Notes: generated by a model not told the origin, from the sequence alone. 24,779 bases of DNA from Candidatus Baldrarchaeota archaeon (GCA_030587435.1 JAUQZC010000168.1:1-24779); one strand, 5' to 3'. Shown: positions 14,896 through 22,904, counted from the stretch's first letter. Numbers and translations: made by a program.

Positions 14896-15160
14896 ATGTC
14901 GCGTTATCAAGTTTTTCTCGAAAAGCGTGCCTTGAAAAGGCTTGAAAAATTAGATTTTAAAATTCGGGAGAAAATTTTGAAGCGTTAAAGATTCTTAGAG
15001 ATGAGGGTTTCTCTTTTGGTTTAGATATTAAAAGCTTAAAGGTTGCATAAATCATTACAGAATTAAAATTGGTAAATTTAGAATTTTATTCGAGTTGGGA
15101 CCAAATAATGTAATTCGTGTATATGCAGTTTTGCCACGTAAAAAGGCATACAAACGTTAA
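14896..15160 (+). pseudogene. RelE toxin, frameshifted
   Basis: From ATG 14896 it encodes MSRYQVFLEKRALKRLEKLD and FKIREKILKR, a typical RelE N-terminus, up to a TAA at 14986-14988. Downstream, in another frame, are DIKSLK, then HYRIKIGKFRILFELGPNNV and IRVYAVLPRKKAYKR, ending at 15160. These match the RelE core (KSLKG..YRIRxGxYRI) and its C-terminal catalytic Arg/Lys/Tyr tail. At least two frame changes separate them, and part of the middle is lost or scrambled. RelE toxins cleave mRNA on the ribosome; this copy cannot be functional as written. Confidence 0.85.
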
Positions 15161-15225
15161 CTAACAACTTTGCAAATGCAAACTCATGGTTTTTGGTTGG
15201 GTAGGGTAGTCTTCTGAACTTTAGT

Positions 15226-15295
15226 CTTTGCCTGTTGTGTAGATTTCATTTATGTTTTCCTACGCATTACTGCTAGGTTTATTAGGTCTGATATG
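15226..15295 (-). pseudogene. 70-bp fragment of a PIN toxin gene, duplicate of 19115-19185
   Basis: Nearly identical by eye to 19115-19185, the part of the intact PIN gene coding for SDLINLAVMRRKNISEIYTT. It has one base fewer in a T run and a few substitutions. It carries one catalytic Asp codon region and nothing more. It is a relic of a duplicated locus lying between the broken relE and another broken gene. Confidence 0.8.
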
Positions 15296-15307
15296 TCTAA
15301 TGCCTAT

Positions 15308-15661
15308 ATGTCTAATGCTCAAATTGGAGTGAAAGGTTCTTTTGAGTTAGGGGAGTTTAGGGAGTTAACGGAGACCATTGGACAATTTCTACGGGATGTA
15401 GTAGAAAAGTATTTGAGAAGATGATGGGAGGCATTGGTACCGTAACGTCTGATAAGATTGTTAAGAAGGGTGATAAATGGAATCTTGGTGAAAGCTGGTT
15501 TTGAACTGGTATATGATGGTATTGAGTTTGTTAGGAGGGTTGGGGAGGTTGCCTTGATATATGGGTATAGGCCTATTGAGATTTGCTGGATGACGTGGCT
15601 CATACAACCTGAAGGTAAAGAGGCGAAGACGAAAATGCTCAGGTATTTTTTCAAAATTTAA
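15308..15661 (+). pseudogene. Unknown ~117-codon gene interrupted by two in-frame stops
   Basis: A single reading frame runs from ATG 15308 to the TAA ending at 15661, with a TGA at 15422-15424 and a TAA at 15443-15445 inside it. It encodes FELGEFRELTETIGQFLRDV and VEKYLRR, the stop, WEALVP, the second stop, then RLIRLLRRVINGILVKAGFE and DGIEFVRRVGEVALIYGYR, ending KTKMLRYFFKI. The helical, coherent translation across both stops indicates one decayed gene. The family is unknown. Bases 15662-15900 hold no gene. Confidence 0.55.
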
Positions 15662-15900
15662 TATTGTATTAAGTTGGTGTAGGGGTGTAAGGTAAAGTAA
15701 AAGAAATGGAGTAGTTTTGTAATGTGATATAGGTGGCTGAGATCGGGAGACGGCAAATATAATTTTATGTTGGTAATATGTGTCCAATAGTTTTAGAGGT
15801 GTGTTTTCGCGGTGAGGTTGTAGATTTATAATTTTGGCATTAATGATGTTTATTAGTGGTTTGTTTACAAGTTTTTATATTGGTAAACAGGGGTGTTTGG

Positions 15901-16203
15901 ATGCGAACTGTAGCTGTGAGGTTGCCGGATGGTGTTATTAAAATTATTGATGAGTTGTGTAGTGATTTAGGTGAGAGTAGGGCGAAGGTTTTAAGGGAGA
16001 CTTTAATGGAAGGTATTAAGGTTTTAAGGTTGAGGAGGGCTTTGAAAATGTTGTCTGAGGGTAAGGTTACTGTTTGGCGGGCTGCGGAGATTGCGGGTTT
16101 ATCTTTGTGGGAGTTTATTGAAGTTATTGAGAAGGAGAAAGTTGTGTTGCCTATTTCTGTTAAAGATGTTGTTAAGGATTTAATGGAAGGTTTTAGAGAT
16201 TGA
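15901..16203 (+). CDS. UPF0175-family antitoxin with ribbon-helix-helix N-terminus
   Basis: A 100-residue DNA-binding antitoxin. TVAVRLPDGVIKIIDELCSD plus LGESRAKVLRETLMEG forms a ribbon-helix-helix. LRRALKMLSEGKVTVWRAAE plus IAGLSLWEFIEVIEK is the UPF0175 helix-turn-helix, and a short toxin-binding tail follows. ATG 15901 is chosen because GGGGTG lies just upstream; the longer frame to 15856 is unlikely. The stop overlaps the start of a DUF3368 toxin gene (TTGA), the classic arrangement, but that toxin is truncated. The antitoxin looks intact and may persist because it cross-neutralises another toxin or acts as a regulator (inference). Confidence 0.8.
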   Translation: MRTVAVRLPDGVIKIIDELCSDLGESRAKVLRETLMEGIKVLRLRRALKMLSEGKVTVWRAAEIAGLSLWEFIEVIEKEKVVLPISVKDVVKDLMEGFRD

Positions 16204-16424
16204 TCATCGTTTTGAATGCGACGCCACTGATATATGTTACCAAGATAGGTTTTTCATGGATATTTGAGAAGCTGAGGGAATTAGGGGTTAAAATTATTGT
16301 TCCAGAGACTGTTTATCAAGAAGTTGTTACGATTGGTAAAGAAAAAGAGTTTAGTGATGCAATTATTGTTAATGAGTGGTGTTTGTGGTTTTATTATTTG
16401 ATAGTTGATTGGCAATATTTATAG
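16200..16424 (+). pseudogene. Truncated DUF3368 PIN toxin
   Basis: The TTG start overlaps the antitoxin stop. IIVLNATPLIYVTKIGFSWI and VKIIVPETVYQEVVTIGKEK match the N-terminal half of DUF3368 PIN toxins; Asn in place of the first Asp is usual for that family (xNATPLI). After EFSDAIIVNEW the frame turns into an unrelated CLWFYYLIVDWQYL and stops at 74 residues. A full protein is about 160. The GELExI and DD..AR motifs are missing, so no catalytic centre can form. The histone promoter overlaps its end. Confidence 0.75.
16414..16423 (+). promoter_or_regulatory. TATA box of the histone-DUF5678 / protease operon
   Basis: AATATTTATA lies about 40-50 nt upstream of GTG 16464, leaving room for a transcription start near 16445 and a short leader holding the AGGGGTG ribosome binding site (16452-16458). 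This would give the histone operon its own promoter inside the end of the broken toxin gene. Confidence 0.4.
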
Positions 16425-16463
16425 ATGGAAAATTAGAATGTTAAGGTGTGTAGGGGTGTAGAT

Positions 16464-16985
16464 GTGTCGAAAGATTCAAAGATTTCGTTGGCTTCACTTG
16501 ATAGGATTATTAGAGAGATGGGTGTGAAAAGGGTAAGTTCATCTGCGGTTGAGGTTTTAAGGGAAATACTGGAGGATATTGCAGCTGAGATTGCTAGAAG
16601 AGCAAGAGAGATCGCTGATCACGCTGGTCGGAAGACTGTTATTGCTGATGACATTAAGCTAGCTTATTTATACGCGTTTGATCGAAGGATCTCAAGGTCT
16701 TCTGATTCTCTGTCTGTTGCTCGTGCTTCTGCTCCTTCTAATAGGTTTGAAAAAGAGAAAAGAGCTTTTGAAGAGATGAAAGATAAGCTTCTTAGGGATC
16801 CGAATTTTCAGGGTAAATATGTTGCTGTTGTTGGTGGAAAAGTTATAGATGTAGGTGAAGATAAGATAGAACTTGCTAAAAGGGTTTATAAGAAGTATGG
16901 TTATATTCCAATGTTTATAGGATTTTTAGGGAAGAGGAAAAGGGTTGTTGAGGTACCTTCTCCCGAAATAGAATATGTGGGATGA
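16464..16985 (+). CDS. Archaeal histone fold fused to a DUF5678-like domain
   Basis: A 173-residue two-domain protein. Residues ~7-70 are an archaeal histone fold: ISLASLDRIIREMGVKRVSS, VLREILEDIAAEIARRAREI, then DHAGRKTVIADDIKLA, which keeps the R-x-T...DD pair of HMf-type histones. A Ser-rich linker (~72-95) leads to NRFEKEKRAFEEMKDKLLRD, then FQGKYVAVVGGKVIDVGEDK and AKRVYKKYGYIPMFIGFLG, a DUF5678-like domain. GTG 16464 is chosen because AGGGGTG ends 5 nt upstream; a GTG at 16446 would add six residues. It overlaps the next gene, a retropepsin-like protease, by ATGA. DUF5678 beside such proteases is an arrangement I recall from prokaryotic genomes, but fusion to a histone is unusual. It probably binds DNA; the joint function is unknown. 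Confidence 0.85.
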   Translation: MSKDSKISLASLDRIIREMGVKRVSSSAVEVLREILEDIAAEIARRAREIADHAGRKTVIADDIKLAYLYAFDRRISRSSDSLSVARASAPSNRFEKEKRAFEEMKDKLLRDPNFQGKYVAVVGGKVIDVGEDKIELAKRVYKKYGYIPMFIGFLGKRKRVVEVPSPEIEYVG

Positions 16986-17368
16986 ATTTTATGAGGTTTA
17001 GATACGATGTTTCTTATTTTCCACCAGCACCATTAATTGATGTCATTGTGTCGAGGCCGGAATCGGATAAAAAGATTAAAGTTAAGGGGAAGATAGATAC
17101 TGGTGCGGATATAACGGTGATACCTAAGAGTTTGGTTCGTAAGCTTGGGCTTCACCCAATGAGTACAATATCTGTTAGAGGGTATAATGGTAAGTTGGTT
17201 GAAAGGAAGACATATCTTATAGGTTTAGAAATTAAAGGTGTTTGTTGCATGATGATTGAAGTTATTGATGTAAAAAGAAAAGATGTACTGTTGGGGAGAG
17301 ATGTATTAAATAAATTGAAGCTTTTGCTTGATGGGAAAAAGTTGGAGTTTGAAATTTTGGATCCTTAG
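16982..17368 (+). CDS. Retropepsin-like aspartyl protease
   Basis: A 128-residue protein with a single-domain retroviral-type aspartyl protease fold. The catalytic motif is GKIDTGADITVIP, with D39-T40-G41, then LVRKLGL, a flap region around SVRGYNGKLVERKTYLIGLE, and the second hallmark DVLLGRDVLNKLKLLLDG. Such proteins act as homodimers, each contributing one Asp. There is no signal peptide, so it should be cytosolic. It is coupled to the histone-DUF5678 gene through ATGA; an ATG at 16991 is an alternative start. A function on its partner, for example cleaving it, is inference. Confidence 0.85.
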   Translation: MNFMRFRYDVSYFPPAPLIDVIVSRPESDKKIKVKGKIDTGADITVIPKSLVRKLGLHPMSTISVRGYNGKLVERKTYLIGLEIKGVCCMMIEVIDVKRKDVLLGRDVLNKLKLLLDGKKLEFEILDP

Positions 17369-17788
17369 TTTTCTTTGGTCTAGTAAAGAATTTTGTTAGA
17401 TTTTGTCTTTGGTATGTTGATTCTTCTTGTTGGTTTAGTGGATTAATGTATAGGAACATTGATGAGGTTACAGCAAGGATTAGTAAGAGGCCTATTAGCT
17501 TATTTTCACTGTAATGTTTTCTTCTATATTTTTCTCTTTTTGAGGTTTGATGGGGCTTTGAGACAGTTAAGTTTTTTAGTTAGAAAAGCGCAGGAAGAAA
17601 AGTATTGTTGCCTTCTGCCTTCACCTCATAATTGCTTTTGTTACGAGTTTTAGAAAAATGAGATTGGTACGCATTAAATTAAATTTTTAGGATAAAATAT
17701 GTTTGTGGCAGAATTGTTGTAGTAATGTTTATTTGGTGTGGTTTGAGTAGGTTTATTAGAGTTTGTTATGGTTTGTTGGGGTGGTTTT
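17369..17788. other. Intergenic stretch without a supported gene
   Basis: I see no convincing gene in these 420 bases. A short ATG frame at 17447-17512 encodes MYRNIDEVTARISKRPISLF and then SL, which reads like protein but is only 22 codons and has no clear ribosome binding site. The longer overlapping frame at 17459-17653 looks spurious. Confidence 0.4.
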
Positions 17789-17992
17789 GTGAGGAAGGTT
17801 GAGAGGCAATATATTGTGGATGAGAAGGGGGGGAAGGTTGCTGTTATTATTCCTATTGATGAGTTTGAGGAGTTTTTAGAGGATCTTCACGATTTGGCTG
17901 TGGTGGCTGAGCGTAGAGATGAGCCTACGGTGAGTTTTGAAGAGGTTAAGAAAAGGTTGAAAAATAGTGACGACACACATGGAATCTTCTAA
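17789..17992 (+). CDS. Phd/RelB-like antitoxin without toxin
   Basis: A 67-residue protein: RKVERQYIVDEKGGKVAVII, PIDEFEEFLEDLHDLAVVAE, then RRDEPTVSFEEVKKRLKNS. The YIVDEKGGKVAVIIPIDEFE start (a strand pair, then a helix) and the C-terminal SFEEVKKRL helix are typical of Phd/YefM/RelB-type antitoxins. The GTG at 17789 follows GGGGTGG (17778-17784); the ATG 17768 start is less likely. No toxin frame follows in the next 130 bp. A decayed near-copy lies at 14304-14426. It may be an orphan after toxin loss. Confidence 0.7.
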   Translation: MRKVERQYIVDEKGGKVAVIIPIDEFEEFLEDLHDLAVVAERRDEPTVSFEEVKKRLKNSDDTHGIF

Positions 17993-18128
17993 GACAAGTT
18001 AAAAGTGAGACTTTACAATTTGACAGGTTATTTCACGTTTTCTAGGAGTATTATTTTAATTTTGGTTGCTGTCATCACTGTTACAGTTGAGATCCATGTA
18101 GATTAGACGAGTTTGAATGTGTTAGGTT

Positions 18129-18779
18129 TTACCATTTTTGTCTTCTTTTTCGTTTGAGACGGTGCTTTTGTATTTTTGTGGGTGGTTTTCTTTCTCTACG
18201 GTGAGATATTTTTTGCCAGTGTTTTGCTGCTAGTTTCGTTTTTTCAAGTTTGCTTAGATAGTATGCAATTTCAAGCATGTTCTTCGCTTCGATTTTTTCT
18301 CCTATCGTTTTTAAGAGTTTTAATGTGCTTTCGACCTGTTTTGGGTGGTTGGATGACGCGTAGAAGCGGGGTGGCAGTTTAAGTATTTTTGATACACGTT
18401 TCATTGTGTTTTTCCACATGGGCAAAAATATGTTAGGGTTTACTAGGCTTGCCCAATGTGTGATAACCGATGCGCCTATTCTTTTTTCTTTCCATATTTC
18501 TTCTCTGCTTAGCCCTTCAATACTCGACCAATTTTTGACTTTAATTAAGAATTCTTTTAGTTTTTTGTTTTTGAGCTGTTTAATTGAAAGTTTGCCGGAA
18601 AAAGTGTGTTCTGACAGTTCTTTAAACTGTTTTAGGCGTTCATTGTTTGGGATTTCTCCTTTTATAAGTGTTTTTTGAATGATGCTATATTCTGGTTCAA
18701 GTTTAGTCCAGATTTGGGTCCACCTGTTTTTATATCTGTTTTTTAATTCTTGTAGGATTCCAGTTAACTGTTGTTCCAT
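18129..18779 (-). CDS. Hypothetical 216-residue helical protein
   Basis: I do not recognise this family. It is almost all helical and basic. Notable stretches are LKNRYKNRWTQIWTKLEPEY, IGASVITHWASLVNPNIFLP followed by MWKNTMKRVSKILKLPPRFY, and a very basic tail rich in Arg/Lys. The NPxxFLPMWKNT pattern is reminiscent of the alpha-helical part of some restriction-type proteins, but that is not enough for a call. The start is firm: GGAGG lies 7 nt before ATG 18779 on the minus strand. It is next to toxin-antitoxin genes. The tail after about residue 180 could be out of frame. Confidence 0.6.
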   Translation of the reverse strand: MEQQLTGILQELKNRYKNRWTQIWTKLEPEYSIIQKTLIKGEIPNNERLKQFKELSEHTFSGKLSIKQLKNKKLKEFLIKVKNWSSIEGLSREEIWKEKRIGASVITHWASLVNPNIFLPMWKNTMKRVSKILKLPPRFYASSNHPKQVESTLKLLKTIGEKIEAKNMLEIAYYLSKLEKTKLAAKHWQKISHRRERKPPTKIQKHRLKRKRRQKW

Positions 18780-18998
18780 AAAAAGCCTCCAAAATTCTTA
18801 TTTTATTTTATGTGTTCCTCCTTCCCCCGTGGTCATATTACTGGGGTTTAATATGTGTTTATTTAATTGTTGTGTTTGATTGCAATATTTGAGATTTCAC
18901 TAACAGTTATTAATTGTATGTTATAGATAAATATATTCATGAAAACAGTTTTCCAATTATTTTAATGCTTATATTATTTCCCCAGGTTGTTATTATAT

Positions 18999-19484
18999 TT
19001 AAATAGGAAAGTTAGGTTTGAATCCTTTGTTTTTCAGTTTTTTTATGAATGTTTTAAAGTTTGGCTCTTTTGATAGTTCATGAAATATTATGTTGATGCC
19101 TGCTGAGCTGTATCCTTTGTCTGTTGTGTAGATTTCGCTTATGTTTTTTCTACGCATTACTGCTAGGTTTATTAGGTCTGATATGCCCAACTGGTATTTT
19201 CCGTAGTTACTGCATGCTTCTTCTTGGTCGCTTAGGGTTGGTGGTATGATTTCTAGGTAGACTAGTGCCCTTAGCGAGTGAATAAATTTGTGTAGTGCGC
19301 TAGCTTTATATCTGGAGAGCCATATGAGGACTTCGTCTTTTACTAATGTTGTTGTGATGGCTTTTTCTCCTTTCATAATTTTTGTTAATATGTAGCCGCT
19401 TATTGCAGCTTCTAATGAAAGTTTCTTTTTCTTGGCAGCCATCCACTTTATGAATATAGGTGCATCTACGAATCTAGTCTTCAA
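18999..19484 (-). CDS. PIN-domain toxin (VapC-like)
   Basis: A complete 161-residue PIN protein: D7 in RFVDAPIFIKW, E51 in LVKDEVLIWL, D103 in GISDLINLAVMRR and D122 in YTTDKGYSS. Family knowledge predicts an RNase toxin. Its start overlaps the 3' end of the AbrB antitoxin gene by 11 nt. A 70-bp duplicate of its third-motif region lies at 15226-15295. All acidic residues are present, so I regard it as intact. Confidence 0.85.
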   Translation of the reverse strand: MKTRFVDAPIFIKWMAAKKKKLSLEAAISGYILTKIMKGEKAITTTLVKDEVLIWLSRYKASALHKFIHSLRALVYLEIIPPTLSDQEEACSNYGKYQLGISDLINLAVMRRKNISEIYTTDKGYSSAGINIIFHELSKEPNFKTFIKKLKNKGFKPNFPI

Positions 19485-19731
19485 TTTTAATCTTCCTCTT
19501 TAATTCTTCTAAAAATAGTTCGTCTCCTCTTGTTTCAGTTGGCGCGCCTTCGGCTATGCCGGCAATCATCATAACAGGGTCTTCTTTTATAATAGGGATT
19601 GATATTCTTCCGCTTTCTACAACTATTTCTAGTTCGTCTCCAACTTTTATATTGAATTTCTCTCTAATTTCTTTTGGAATGGTTATTCTATATCCGCTCA
19701 ACACTTTTATTTTATATTTGTTTAGCTCCAT
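19474..19731 (-). CDS. AbrB/SpoVT-type antitoxin (VapB-like)
   Basis: An 85-residue protein with a classic AbrB domain: YKIKVLSGYRITIPKEIREK, then FNIKVGDELEIVVESGRISI. A toxin-binding tail ends GDELFLEELKRKIKIED. ATG 19731 has GGTGAT 5 nt upstream on the minus strand. It forms a coupled operon with the PIN toxin. Unlike the AbrB gene at 10172, its promoter shows no long perfect palindrome. Confidence 0.85.
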   Translation of the reverse strand: MELNKYKIKVLSGYRITIPKEIREKFNIKVGDELEIVVESGRISIPIIKEDPVMMIAGIAEGAPTETRGDELFLEELKRKIKIED

Positions 19732-20017
19732 TTTGTATCACCTTAAATACATTTAATAAATACATTGATAAACATTACGTTATATCATTTTGTTATTTGC
19801 TAAATTTTCTATAAGAAGTGGAAAGTTGCTGATCTTTAAGCTTTTCTAGTTATGATATATTTGGGGCTTATTTTAGAAGTTTTTGAGGTTAAGATAAGCT
19901 GGCTGGGAGTTTTTAAAGGTGTTAAAATGGAGAAGTTACTTTCTTAACAAGAATAATTGATTTGCTAATATATTTAAATAAGAGAGAAGTATTGAAAATG
20001 AAAGAGGCTTAACTGAG

Positions 20018-20083
20018 GTGGAAAGCAGAGAGGAGATTAGGGAGAGGTTGAATGAGGTTCGTAGGAGGTTTACGTGTTTTTGA
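20018..20083 (+). CDS. Possible 21-residue peptide or gene remnant
   Basis: The GTG at 20018 begins ESREEIRERLNEVRRRFTCF and stops at 20081-20083. It is charged and helical, like the beginning of a longer coiled-coil protein. A TATA-like TATTTAAATA lies near 19970. It overlaps the end of the minus-strand gene by 14 nt. It may be a truncated gene rather than a functional peptide. Bases 19757-20017 otherwise hold nothing. Confidence 0.25.
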   Translation: MESREEIRERLNEVRRRFTCF

Positions 20084-20387
20084 TAAATATTGTGGGGGAA
20101 ATTGCTTTGTTTTTAAGGTCGTAGAGTACTATTTGGTCTGAGGAACCTACATATGTAAGGTCTGAAATATTTCTCTTCTCCCTGTTTTTGGAATCACTGT
20201 GTTCGGTTGGTAGTAGCCAAAGTTTGCACCGAATTTTTTGTTTGGATAGGTTGTATAGAAGTTTATTGGAAAACCAGTTCACCAATTTTTTGTAATCTTC
20301 CTTTGTTACCGGGCTTTTTACTTCTCCATCAAATATGCTAAAAGTTCCGATTCCACTTTTTTGAAAAATGCTGAATTGCTTTTTCAA
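20070..20387 (-). CDS. Hypothetical 105-residue protein
   Basis: Not recognised. It contains SGIGTFSIFDGEVKSPVTKE, LVNWFSNKLLYNLSKQKIRC, KLWLLPTEHSD and DLTYVGSSDQIVLYDLKNKA. That is a mixed alpha/beta pattern that could be a small soluble domain. The TTG start at 20387 has GGTGG a few bases upstream on the minus strand, which supports translation. The beta-helix gene lies upstream on the same strand, separated by about 150 bp. I cannot say more. Confidence 0.45.
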   Translation of the reverse strand: MKKQFSIFQKSGIGTFSIFDGEVKSPVTKEDYKKLVNWFSNKLLYNLSKQKIRCKLWLLPTEHSDSKNREKRNISDLTYVGSSDQIVLYDLKNKAISPTIFIKNT

Positions 20388-20541
20388 TCATCCACCGCTT
20401 TATGCCTAACTCTAAAAGTTTTCAAATTTTAAATGATAATGTTTTCTTGAACTGGTATTACGTTTTGATTTTATTTAAGTTGCTTTGTTACTTTCCTGGC
20501 AGATAAAAATATTTATATTTGGAGACTAGGAAATCCAGATT

Positions 20542-22235
20542 TTATTTTCTTTTTCTTAGCAGTAGAATGGCTATGGCAATTGTAATTACACCTGCAATAC
20601 TTGAAATTCCGAGAAACTGATAGGAGATGTTTTTAGGCGGTGCTGTTGGGGTTCCCGCTTCTTCTGCGGTTGTGTTTTCTGGCTGTTCAGATATTGGGGA
20701 TTCAGGTTGCTCGCCGGTAGAAGTCTCTTGTTGTTCGTTTATGTAAATTATGGTGTTGTTTTTTATTGTGATATTTTCATTGTAGCCGTGTTGAGTGAAT
20801 ACCTCGGTTCCTAAGCAAGTGTAAATCGTATTATTGGTGATTTGAACATTTTTTGAATCAGTTATCTCGAACGTTGCATTTTTCAGGATGTTAAAGTTTA
20901 TAGAAGACTGTTTCACTTTCTGTAATGCAAAACTTTAGGTTTTCAAGATTTTCAACAGTATCATTTGTCGTAGTGACATTTTTGGATGTTTCGATATAAA
21001 TTTCAGTAGAATAGAGCGTATTGTTCAGAATTAAGACGTTTGTTGTGTTTTTTCTTATCGAGAAAATGGTTTTATTAAGTAGGTTATGCATAATTTTAAC
21101 GTTTGCTCCATGTTCGATGTTTAATAGACCAGAGTTCGTTATCATATTATATTGGATTGTTATATTGATGGAGTCAATGCCATCTAGGATATCCACGCGT
21201 TCTACTCTTATTGCAGTATTATCATTTTCTATAATATTTTGCTCAATTAAGAGGTGGCGTGAATTGTAAATTTCTATTGAGTCCCATTGGTTTTTTATTA
21301 TGTTGTTTCTGAAGATAAGGTAGTTTGAGCTTTGAGCTTGTATTTCTCCTTCCTTAGGTCCAGTGGTGTCAATTTCATTGCTTTCAACATAGGTGTTATT
21401 CGAGTTAAAGATAGCTATGCATTTGAATGTGTTTATGATTGTGTTATTTATAACATGGATGTATGAGCTTCCTTGGACCACGATTCCTTGTGTAGGATTT
21501 CCGAAAAGATCCGATTGAGTTAACAATAGATTTCTATTGTTGTAAATATAGTTGTTTTCAATGGTTATACGCTCTCCTTTAACCGAGATTCCGACTGCAC
21601 AAGAATTCATAAACATGTTGTTTTCAATAATTGCATTATTCGTATCAAAGAGGTTGATTCCAAAGGGGCAGTTAACAAAGGTATTGGTGAATTTTTTCGA
21701 TATTTGATGACCAGATTTCGACTGCTGAGGTGTAATTTTCAAAGTAATTGTTGTGAAGGTTTATCCAGTGACTAGATTGCCAAATTGCTATGATACATGT
21801 AACATTTCTTTTCTCAAAATCTACTAATAGTTTTTTGTTTTGGAAGGTGGATTTTATTACGGTGAGGTTTCCTGTACTTGAAATAACTTTGGCGCAAGAT
21901 TGATTTAGGTTTGATATTATGTGCGAATTGTTTATTATTAGGGTTCCGTAGTTTTCGATAAGCGTTGAAACCGTGGTTAGGTTACTGAAGTCTAGTGTTG
22001 AGTTAATTATTTCAACGTAGTCTGTGTCGTTTACTACAAATGTTTTGTTCATAACTATTGTTTTTCCGATTATTTGAATGTGATTACTGGCAGCACTTGC
22101 TATTTCAAGTTTAATGGCACCTTTTCCAGAAATTTTAAGGGAGTTTTGCACAGGGTTAATTGACATATTGGTTGAGTTTGAATTTAAAAGTAGTATTATT
22201 AATAAAGACAGGAGAAGTATGGCTTTTTTCTCCAT
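20542..22235 (-). pseudogene. Secreted parallel beta-helix (NosD-like) surface protein, frame-broken twice
   Basis: Three overlapping frames form one protein of about 560 residues. 22235-21672: a signal peptide (KKAILLLSLLIILLLNSNS), then beta-helix rungs such as YVEIINSTLDF and GTLIINNSHII. 21742-20891: many Asn-rich rungs such as AIIENNMFMNS, ITIENNYIYNN and YVESNEIDTTG. 20916-20542: more rungs, a Thr/Pro/Glu linker with repeated EQPE, a C-terminal membrane helix (FLGISSIAGVITIAIAILLL) and RKRK. Removing one T from the T6 run at 21692-21697 joins the first two frames. Removing one base between about 20895 and 20940 joins the last two. The joined protein would be exported, anchored by its C-terminus and displayed on the cell surface. 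It is either a pseudogene or suffers from two sequence errors. Confidence 0.75.
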
Positions 22236-22904
22236 CCCGTTTCCTCCTGTTTATTGGAATCAGAAGTGTTGAGCATGTGTGTTTAACTTTAAGTTGTTTA
22301 CCTTTCTCCGTTTGCTTACTTAAAAATTTAATCATCATCTTAATGCTTGCTATATGCTGGATAATATGAATTATTTGGATGGAAGAAAGTCAATATTATT
22401 TTTTAGAAAATAAACTGGTGTTACATGAAATATTTTTAGCTATCTTTCTTGCTTTGATTTGTTGTAATTTGGATCCATGTTTTCCTTGCTGAAAAGTAGA
22501 TGTTAACTCGAAGCGATCCCGTTTTGATGTTATTGTGATTAACAATAACTGTATGAGAGTTCTGTTTTTGTGACAAAATACTTTCGGTTACCTTTCTCTC
22601 CTCTTTTCGCTGCAAGTTAGACCGACTTTTTGTTAGAATTAGGCTTAAAAGATCTCATGCTAAGGTTTTGTTAGTTGAAGCGAAAGTTTTTACTTTGTTA
22701 TATGGGGATCGAAAATTTCTTCGAATTCTTGTGCATAGGCTACTTGTTAATAACGCGCGTTAGGAGAGAAGAGGCAAACAGGACATCAATTGAAATCAAT
22801 TTTAATTTTTCAATTTAAAATGGGATTAAGAGGTTCTAGAAATTTAGATAGCTTTGATTTCTTTTTTCTTTGTTTTCGGGTTTTTTGGAACTTTAAATTT
22901 TAAT
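22236..22904. other. 669-bp stretch with one coding-like fragment
   Basis: No start-bearing gene is convincing here. On the plus strand 22557-22763 is open for 68 codons after a TGA, without a credible start. It ends in FVRIRLKRSHAKVLLVEAKV, then FTLLYGDRKFLRILVHRLLV and NNAR. This basic, strand-rich translation looks like the C-terminus of a decayed gene, which I cannot identify. The beta-helix gene's promoter should lie just above 22235. Confidence 0.35.

Noticed and set aside
15443..15445. Stop-codon readthrough or recoding in the 15308-15661 frame
   Set aside because: The second stop is TAA, which is not known to be recoded in this context; decay is simpler.
17459..17653. 64-codon frame with a hydrophobic segment
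   Set aside because: Weak TTG start, no ribosome binding site, and the translation looks random.
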